Notes under the pieces: generated by a model | What the model was told of the DNA's origin: nothing | The model's database searches: none | The model's input: the letters and a program-made list of their open reading frames with translations, nothing else | Assembly (NCBI GenBank): GCA_049642385.1 | Contig: JBAROU010000081.1 | Span: 1-16,494, forward strand | Reading direction: 5' to 3' | DNA length: 16,494 bases | Origin: JBAROU01 sp049642385 | GTDB lineage: Bacteria; Chloroflexota; Dehalococcoidia; DSTF01; RBG-16-68-14 | Translations under genes and position numbers: made by a program | Shown here: piece after piece, positions 12,810-16,494 of the stretch | How the letters are laid out: each line of letters opens with the position of its first letter | Numbering within the stretch: the stretch's first letter is position 1

Positions 12810-13913
12810 TCACGCCGCGCTAGGTTCGATGTCGAGCGCCCGTCCGATCTCTTCGCGGTGCTGCGGGTAGCGCGCGGCGAAGGCGCGTACCAGGCCGAAG
12901 CAGCCGCTGATCATCATGTCGCCGTGGGGCGTGGCGAAGTAAGGGTCGAGGCGGCTGCCGCGCAGCCGGCCGCGCTGCGGCCCGGTGACGGCGAGGAACG
13001 GCTGCGAGCCGGCGGGCGCTCGGTCGGCGTAGTAGACGCCGTGGCCCTTGCTACCGAAGACCTCGTCGTGCGCCAGCGAGCCCGCAACGAGCCGTTCCGT
13101 GAAATCCTCGATCTGCTCGGTTGTCATCTCACCGGTGTGATGCTCGTAGAGGCTGTGGATGTGCGCGCCGCGCAGGTGGAAGGCGAGCGCGTGCATGTTG
13201 CCTAGATTGAGCACGAGCTGCTCGTCCGCGGCGGCTACCCGTGGGTCCTGGAGCGCGCCGAGTGCTGCCGCCGCTCCCGTGTCGAGGAAAACGGTGGGCG
13301 CTTCGCCGTGGGCCGCCGCGACCATGGTGCGTGCGCGGGTGAGGTAATCGGGCAGCTCCTCGGGCAGGTAGGCGAAGGCGAGCAGGTCGTTTTTCTGCTC
13401 GACGACCCGTCGCAGATGGTCGAAGCGAAAGAGGCGGTCCGAGTAGTCCGGCGGCGCGTTGCCGTGGTCGAGGCAGCCGAGCGCGAGGCCGTCGAACTCG
13501 CCGGAGACGTCGAACGCGGCGAGCGCGCTGCGGATGGCGCCGAGATCGAGGTCGCGCAGCTCGATGCGCTCCGCGCCGTCGAGAGCGACCTCACCGTCGT
13601 CAACGATGCGCACGCCCATGGCCGTCACGCGCCCGAGGTCATCGTCGAAGGTGCGCGCTGCCTCAGCCGTGGCGAAGGCCGCGCAGCCGGCCTTGAGGTG
13701 GCCTTCCAGCGCCCAATGGCAAGGCCCGCCGCCCTGGATCACGCCTGTGAGCAGTACCGGACGCTGCGTAGCCGTCGCGCGGCGGATGCGGCCCGCGGCG
13801 ATCGAGGTGGCGCTCGGCATGACGAGCTTGATGCTGTTCTCGACGGGGCCGGACGAGTCGAACAGGAGGATGTCCTGCGTGCCAGTGCCCATGTCGATAG
13901 CGAGAATGCGCAT
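12810..13913 (-). CDS. DUF1786 family protein (ASKHA-like, once annotated as putative PFL-activating enzyme)
   Basis: A 367-aa protein that opens with ILAIDMGTGTQDILLFD, a phosphate-1 loop like that of acetate/sugar kinases and actin (ASKHA). Later blocks are GGGPCHWALEGH, LALGCLDHGNAPPDYSD, PTVFLDTGAAAALGAL, LVLNLGNMHALAFHLRG, EHHTGEM and GDMMISGCFGLV. These match my memory of DUF1786 (PF08735), found in archaea and some bacteria. The pyruvate formate-lyase activation label is old and untested, and no radical-SAM cysteine motif is present here. A TGn-TACAAT extended -10 lies upstream at 13969-13961; no SD precedes ATG 13913. It is separated from the upstream small gene by a strong hairpin, so it is probably its own transcript. 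Confidence 0.8.
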   Translation of the reverse strand: MRILAIDMGTGTQDILLFDSSGPVENSIKLVMPSATSIAAGRIRRATATQRPVLLTGVIQGGGPCHWALEGHLKAGCAAFATAEAARTFDDDLGRVTAMGVRIVDDGEVALDGAERIELRDLDLGAIRSALAAFDVSGEFDGLALGCLDHGNAPPDYSDRLFRFDHLRRVVEQKNDLLAFAYLPEELPDYLTRARTMVAAAHGEAPTVFLDTGAAAALGALQDPRVAAADEQLVLNLGNMHALAFHLRGAHIHSLYEHHTGEMTTEQIEDFTERLVAGSLAHDEVFGSKGHGVYYADRAPAGSQPFLAVTGPQRGRLRGSRLDPYFATPHGDMMISGCFGLVRAFAARYPQHREEIGRALDIEPSAA

Positions 13914-13960
13914 GTCGTGCTGCGGCCGGTGTGATGCGAGTTCGGACGGCCGTTACCGTT

Positions 13961-13969
13961 ATTGTAGCA
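13961..13969 (-). promoter_or_regulatory. Candidate extended -10 promoter of the DUF1786 gene
   Basis: On the minus strand TG-C-TACAAT (13969-13961) fits an extended -10, with no recognisable -35 at 17 nt. It would give a 5' UTR of roughly 40 nt before ATG 13913, in which no SD is visible. Confidence 0.4.
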
Positions 13970-14006
13970 TCGCCATTTGAGTACGGGCTGTGGTGGTTCG
14001 AGGAGG

Positions 14007-14047
14007 GCCGCCCGCCGGACGGGATGGCACGGCGTCCGGCGGGCGGC
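14007..14047 (-). terminator. Perfect 15-bp GC-rich hairpin after the small membrane gene
   Basis: GCCGCCCGCCGGACG (14007-14021) and CGTCCGGCGGGCGGC (14033-14047) pair without mismatch around an 11-nt loop. The stem begins 17 nt after the stop of the 14064-14162 gene. No T-tract follows on either strand, so it would be a non-canonical terminator or a 3' end stabiliser. It could also insulate the DUF1786 promoter downstream. Confidence 0.5.
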
Positions 14048-14063
14048 AGGGAGGGCTCGACGC

Positions 14064-14162
14064 CTAGGATGGAGGATCGAGCAATTCGCCCGTGTACCAC
14101 TGATGGCAGAGGTACGCGCTCGAGAGGAGGAGCACCAGGATGATGGCGAGGATGAAGGCCAT
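14064..14162 (-). CDS. 32-aa single-pass membrane peptide under a LexA-box-like operator array
   Basis: Reading ATG 14162 to TAG 14066-14064 gives 32 residues: MAFILAIILVLLLSSAYL as one hydrophobic helix (residues 2-18), then a polar tail with CHQWYTG and an acidic/proline end (ELLDPPS). Evidence that it is a gene: AAGGGAG (14175-14169) 6 nt before the ATG, a near-consensus promoter upstream, a hydrophobic-then-polar composition typical of small membrane proteins, and a strong stem right after the stop. Three GAAC-type operator boxes cover the promoter. By analogy with SidA (29 aa, division inhibitor) and TisB (29 aa, toxin), both SOS-induced and single-helix, a damage-induced membrane effector is plausible. 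No sequence homology to those is claimed. It is too short for usual gene callers. Confidence 0.7.
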   Translation of the reverse strand: MAFILAIILVLLLSSAYLCHQWYTGELLDPPS

Positions 14163-14180
14163 TGCAGACTCCCTTCGTCG

Positions 14181-14197
14181 AGCGGGCGATGCCCGCT
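14181..14197 (-). repeat. Short 5' UTR hairpin of the small membrane gene
   Basis: AGCGGGC (14181-14187) and GCCCGCT (14191-14197) form a perfect 7-bp stem with a 3-nt loop. It lies between the predicted transcription start (about 14221) and the SD, ending about 5 nt before the SD. It may stabilise the mRNA or tune ribosome access. Confidence 0.45.
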
Positions 14198-14201
14198 TTA
14201 G

Positions 14202-14245
14202 GAACGTACGTTCCAGAGAACACGTGTACTATAGAACATAGTTGC
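14202..14245. promoter_or_regulatory. Three LexA-box-like operators with exact 16-bp spacing
   Basis: Box 1, GAACGTACGTTC (14202-14213), is a perfect palindrome (14 bp as GGAACGTACGTTCC) and fits the Gram-positive LexA consensus GAACRNRYGTTY. Box 2, GAACACGTGTAC (14218-14229), has one mismatch. Box 3, GAACATAGTTGC (14234-14245), keeps the left half only. Starts are 14202, 14218 and 14234. Box 2 overlaps the -10, box 3 fills the spacer, and box 1 lies just downstream of the start point, the classic arrangement for repression. LexA as the ligand is inferred; LexA of Dehalococcoides is reported to use this box type. Confidence 0.6.
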
Positions 14246-14257
14246 TGATGCTGTCAA
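14228..14257 (-). promoter_or_regulatory. Near-consensus sigma70 promoter of the small membrane gene
   Basis: On the minus strand TTGACA (14257-14252, perfect) is followed after 18 nt by TATAGT (14233-14228, one mismatch). It is one of the strongest promoter matches I saw in the window and points at the 32-codon gene. Such a strong core promoter under a tight operator is typical of genes kept silent until derepressed. Confidence 0.7.
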
Positions 14258-14305
14258 GGGGTCTGGAAGGAAAATTTGCGACTTTTTTTCGATCGCGCCG
14301 GGAAG

Positions 14306-14791
14306 CTAGGAATGCTCTCGTTCAGCCCGAATCGCTTCGAGGGCGAGTAAGCGTACGTCTTCGGCGACCGACCTCGGGTCTTCGCCAAGCAGCGGCAGCG
14401 GCTCGCTCGCGAGAAGCTGCGCCTCGGAGACCCAGACGAGCGTGTCGTCGGGCGCGCTGGGCTCGCGGGAGGTGCCGGGGCGCGGGCGCGAGAAGTAGAT
14501 CAGGTCGATGTGCTGGTGAGGCTCCTCTGCCTCTGCGCTGTCCTCGATCAGGACCGTGAAGGGCGCTTGGAGCTGGGCCGGCTCGTCGAACGCGAAGGCG
14601 GGCGTGAGCGCGAGCAGCTCTGCTTCGATGCCTGTCTCTTCACGCACCTCGCGGAGCGCGCCCGCGACGGGGTCCTCATCCGGCAGGAGGTGGCCGCCGG
14701 GCGGCATCCACTGCTGCAGCTTGCGATGCCAGTGGAGCAGCGTCCGGCCCTCGTGCACGACAAACGCGGTGGCGGTGAAGTGTCGCTTCAT
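14306..14791 (-). CDS. Nudix hydrolase
   Basis: A 161-aa protein with a perfect Nudix box at residues 33-55: G-HLLPD-E-DPVAGAL-REVREETGI, matching GX5EX7REUXEEXGU. It starts MKRHFTATAFVVHEGRTLLHWHRKLQQWMPPGGH, typical of ADP-ribose or (d)NTP-type Nudix enzymes that clear nucleoside diphosphate derivatives; the substrate cannot be told. ATG 14791 overlaps the stop of the HAD gene (ATGA), so the two are translationally coupled. A longer open frame to 15058 exists but overlaps the HAD gene and lacks homology there. Last gene of the greA-2H-HAD-Nudix unit. The C-terminal half has the acidic strand HIDLIYFSRPRPG. Confidence 0.9.
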   Translation of the reverse strand: MKRHFTATAFVVHEGRTLLHWHRKLQQWMPPGGHLLPDEDPVAGALREVREETGIEAELLALTPAFAFDEPAQLQAPFTVLIEDSAEAEEPHQHIDLIYFSRPRPGTSREPSAPDDTLVWVSEAQLLASEPLPLLGEDPRSVAEDVRLLALEAIRAEREHS

Positions 14792-15456
14792 GCGTGCGCT
14801 ATCAGCTCGATCGGGAACGACTCCAGCGTTTCGAGCACAAGGTCTGCGTCTTCGATCGGAGGAAAGGCCGTGCTCGCTGCGCGCACCTGCACCGCGAACA
14901 TGCCCGCGGCCTGCGCCGACCCGATGCCGACCGGCGTGTCTTCGATCGCGACGCATGCGCTCGGTTCGATCTCCAGTAGCTCCGCGGCCTTGAGGTAGAG
15001 GTCGGGCGCGGGCTTGCTTTTTTCGGCCATCTGCCGCCAGACGATAGCGTCGAAGCACTCGAGCGGCAGCTCAGCCGCACCAAGCACGGCGTGCACCCAC
15101 GGCTCCCACGACGACGTGGCGAGGCCGATTGGCGTGTGCTGGGCGCGCAGGCGTTCGAGCAAGCCCCGCACGCCGGGGAGGGGCGGGCGAGGCTTGCGTA
15201 GGTGGTCGAGCAGCACCACGTTGTAGCGGTCGAGGTACTCCTTCGGGTCGCCGTCGAGGCTGAGCATGTCGCGCACGCGGTTCCATGTGGTAGAGGTGCT
15301 AGTGCCGAGTAGCTCTTGGTACTGAGCCCAGTCGATCCGCTTGCCGGCTGGCGCGATGACCTCGTTTAGCGCCTCGTAGAACGCTGGTTCGCTGTCCGCG
15401 AGCACGCCGTCCATGTCGAAGATGACAGCGCGAAAACGGCGCGCGGCATCGCTCAC
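14788..15456 (-). CDS. HAD-superfamily hydrolase (beta-phosphoglucomutase/phosphatase-like)
   Basis: This 222-aa HAD subfamily IA protein has all four motifs: I, VIFDMDGVLADSEP (Asp14, Asp16); II, LATSSW (Thr114/Ser115); III, KSKPAPDLY (Lys148); IV, VAIEDTPVGIGSAQAAGM (Glu172, Asp173). The helical cap (residues about 22-90) fits phosphoglycolate phosphatase or beta-phosphoglucomutase relatives. The substrate is unknown. GTG 15456 overlaps the TGA of the upstream gene (GTGA) and its own TGA overlaps the Nudix ATG, so it is sandwiched by coupling on both sides. Such promiscuous phosphatases often act in metabolite repair, which fits the Nudix neighbour, but that is inference. Confidence 0.9.
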   Translation of the reverse strand: MSDAARRFRAVIFDMDGVLADSEPAFYEALNEVIAPAGKRIDWAQYQELLGTSTSTTWNRVRDMLSLDGDPKEYLDRYNVVLLDHLRKPRPPLPGVRGLLERLRAQHTPIGLATSSWEPWVHAVLGAAELPLECFDAIVWRQMAEKSKPAPDLYLKAAELLEIEPSACVAIEDTPVGIGSAQAAGMFAVQVRAASTAFPPIEDADLVLETLESFPIELIAHA

Positions 15457-16145
15457 CGCGGGCTCCGTAGCGGGTAGCTCGCCAGCGTTTCGAATTCGGG
15501 CATCTCTTCGGTGAGCCAGGCCTTGATGAAGTCGAGCCGGCGCACGGGGAACGTCGGGCCCGGTGCTTCGCTGCGCAGCTCCGCGAGCGTCGTTTTGAGC
15601 TGATCCAGGCCCTCGTTCGACGTGAAGCGCGCGATGCTGACGTGGGGCAGGAGGGCGCCGTCGAACGGGTAGCGCGGTATCTCCGGCGCCTCCTCTGTGA
15701 GCTTCTGGTTCAGCTCTGCGAGGCGGTCACCGCCCAAGACCTCGACGAAGACGACCTCGGCGAAGCCGCTGGCCAGCCCGAGCTGCGCCTCGAACGCTGT
15801 CTCGTCGGCGAGCACGGCGCGCACCCTGTTCGCTATGCGCGCGACGTCCTGGCGCAGCACGTCGCTTTCCTTCGTCCGCTTGATCACCTGAAAGCCGCAG
15901 CCCTTGACGGTAATGTGCCAGTAGTGCTCCGGGTACGGTTCGACGCCCGGGATGCCGGCGATGCGCTCAATTAGGCGTGCGAGATGGGCGCAGGCGGCCG
16001 TGTCCTCGATGCGCACGAGGAACGTCAGGTACTGCGCGCGGCCCTGTGCCCACCGGCCCTCGAGCGTGTCTTCGTACAGCAGGAGCGCGTCGCGCGTTTG
16101 GAAGCTCGCCCAGGCGCCGTCAAAGGATGAGGCGACTTCGTTCAT
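15453..16145 (-). CDS. 2H phosphoesterase / 2'-5' RNA ligase-like protein
   Basis: A 230-aa protein with the two HxT/Sx signatures of the 2H superfamily: HITVKG (His77, Thr79) and HVSIARF (His168, Ser170), about 90 residues apart as in LigT/ThpR-like proteins. A first strand, QYLTFLVRI, and later VVFVEVLGG complete the duplicated fold. Members hydrolyse cyclic phosphodiesters (RNA 2',3'-cyclic ends, ADP-ribose 1'',2''-cyclic phosphate) or join RNA ends. The N-terminal 35 residues (SSFDGAWASFQTRDALLLYED) are an extra segment of unknown role. It begins 19 nt after greA with no visible SD, and overlaps the HAD start. Substrate unknown. Confidence 0.85.
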   Translation of the reverse strand: MNEVASSFDGAWASFQTRDALLLYEDTLEGRWAQGRAQYLTFLVRIEDTAACAHLARLIERIAGIPGVEPYPEHYWHITVKGCGFQVIKRTKESDVLRQDVARIANRVRAVLADETAFEAQLGLASGFAEVVFVEVLGGDRLAELNQKLTEEAPEIPRYPFDGALLPHVSIARFTSNEGLDQLKTTLAELRSEAPGPTFPVRRLDFIKAWLTEEMPEFETLASYPLRSPR

Positions 16146-16164
16146 GTCAGGTAGGTGTGTAGTG

Positions 16165-16494
16165 TTAGCTGATCTTCGTGACGGTGAAGCGCATGACGCC
16201 CTTGGGCGCGGTTACCTGCACTTCGTCACCGACACGCTTGCCCAGCAGCGCCCGCCCAACTGGCGACTCGTGGCTGATCTTGCCTTCCTTGGGGGCGGCC
16301 TCGGGTGCGCCGACGATCGTGAACTCCCGCGTCTTCTTGTCGTGGTCGACGACGGCGACAGTCGATCCGATCTGCACTTTGCTGGCGTGGTGGGCCTTCT
16401 CCTCGTCGATGATCTGGGCGTCCTGCATCAGCTTTTCCAGGGTCAGAATGCGCCCCTCGACGAAGGCCTGCTCGTTCTTGGCGTCGTCGTACTC
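16165..16494 (-). CDS. greA: Transcript cleavage/elongation factor GreA, 5'-truncated by window edge
   Basis: The frame is open to the right edge (first visible codons read EYDDAKNEQAFVEGRILTLE), so only the last 109 codons are present. The coiled-coil end (NEQAFVEGRILTLEKLMQDAQIID) is followed by the FKBP-like C-terminal domain: VQIGSTVAVVDHD, ISHESPVGRALLGKRVGDEVQV and APKGVMRFTVTKI. These are hallmark GreA sequences. GreA enters the RNA polymerase secondary channel and rescues backtracked complexes. The acidic tip residues lie in the coiled coil and are partly outside. It is the first visible gene of the minus-strand unit that runs on to the 2H, HAD and Nudix genes. Confidence 0.95.
   Translation of the reverse strand, partial: EYDDAKNEQAFVEGRILTLEKLMQDAQIIDEEKAHHASKVQIGSTVAVVDHDKKTREFTIVGAPEAAPKEGKISHESPVGRALLGKRVGDEVQVTAPKGVMRFTVTKIS

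Noticed and set aside
14283..14289. T7 run on the plus strand as an intrinsic terminator
   Set aside because: No stem precedes it on the plus strand, and no plus-strand gene ends there; on the minus strand it is an A-run.
14792..15058. 5' extension of the Nudix frame to 15058
   Set aside because: It overlaps the HAD gene, and the extra residues are Arg/Gly-rich shadow sequence; ATG 14791 gives the correct Nudix N terminus.
1..16494. CRISPR array, insertion sequences, rRNA or tRNA genes, phage genes
   Set aside because: No regularly spaced repeats of array type, no transposase or integrase motifs, and no RNA gene signatures were seen on either strand.

Overview
The window is GC-rich bacterial DNA and looks like Chloroflexota, probably near Dehalococcoidia. 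This is inferred from family content, not from a database match. The clues are a truncated Chlor_Arch_YYY (DUF2298) membrane protein at the left edge, a GAACN4GTTC (Gram-positive type) LexA-like box of the kind reported for Dehalococcoides, several likely leaderless genes, and a DUF1786 protein.

Layout, left to right. 1-2176: 3' part of a DUF2298 polytopic membrane protein. 2197-8036: a TPP-riboswitch-controlled thiamine operon, thiD - small membrane protein - cytX (NCS1 permease, probable HMP transporter) - small membrane protein - thiG - tenI-like - thiS::thiO fusion. It supplies thiazole synthesis (ThiO makes dehydroglycine, ThiS carries sulfur, ThiG condenses, TenI aromatises), pyrimidine uptake (CytX) and HMP/HMP-P phosphorylation (ThiD). 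The coupling enzyme ThiE lies on the opposite strand at 8044-8679, tail-to-tail with the operon. thiC, thiF and thiH are not in the window. 8680-8738: a compact divergent promoter region between thiE and an EamA-type permease (8739-9692). 9689-12011 (minus): crotonase - cupin - crotonase operon. 12012-12227: intergenic region with two related CCAGG/CCTGG hairpins. 12228-12761: an uncharacterised protein. 12810-13913 (minus): a DUF1786 ASKHA-like protein. 13914-14305: an intergenic region that is not empty. 14306-16494 (minus): greA (partial) - 2H phosphoesterase/RNA ligase-like - HAD hydrolase - Nudix hydrolase, with stop/start overlaps in the last three.

The most interesting signal is in 14064-14257. 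A near-consensus promoter on the minus strand (TTGACA - 18 nt - TATAGT) is covered by three GAAC-starting operator-like boxes spaced exactly 16 bp apart. The first is a perfect palindrome matching the Gram-positive/Dehalococcoides-type LexA box. The transcript would contain a short hairpin, a good ribosome binding site and a 32-codon gene for a single-pass membrane peptide, followed 17 nt later by a perfect 15-bp GC-rich stem. This is the architecture of an SOS-induced small membrane protein (compare SidA or TisB in other phyla). It is an inference from sequence only and appears not to be a standard annotation.

Other points worth noting are the in-frame ThiS-ThiO fusion that buries the ThiS Gly-Gly tail, the three CTCCCCGC copies between the TPP aptamer and the thiD ribosome binding site, and the identical -10-to-start geometry of the divergent thiE and eamA genes.
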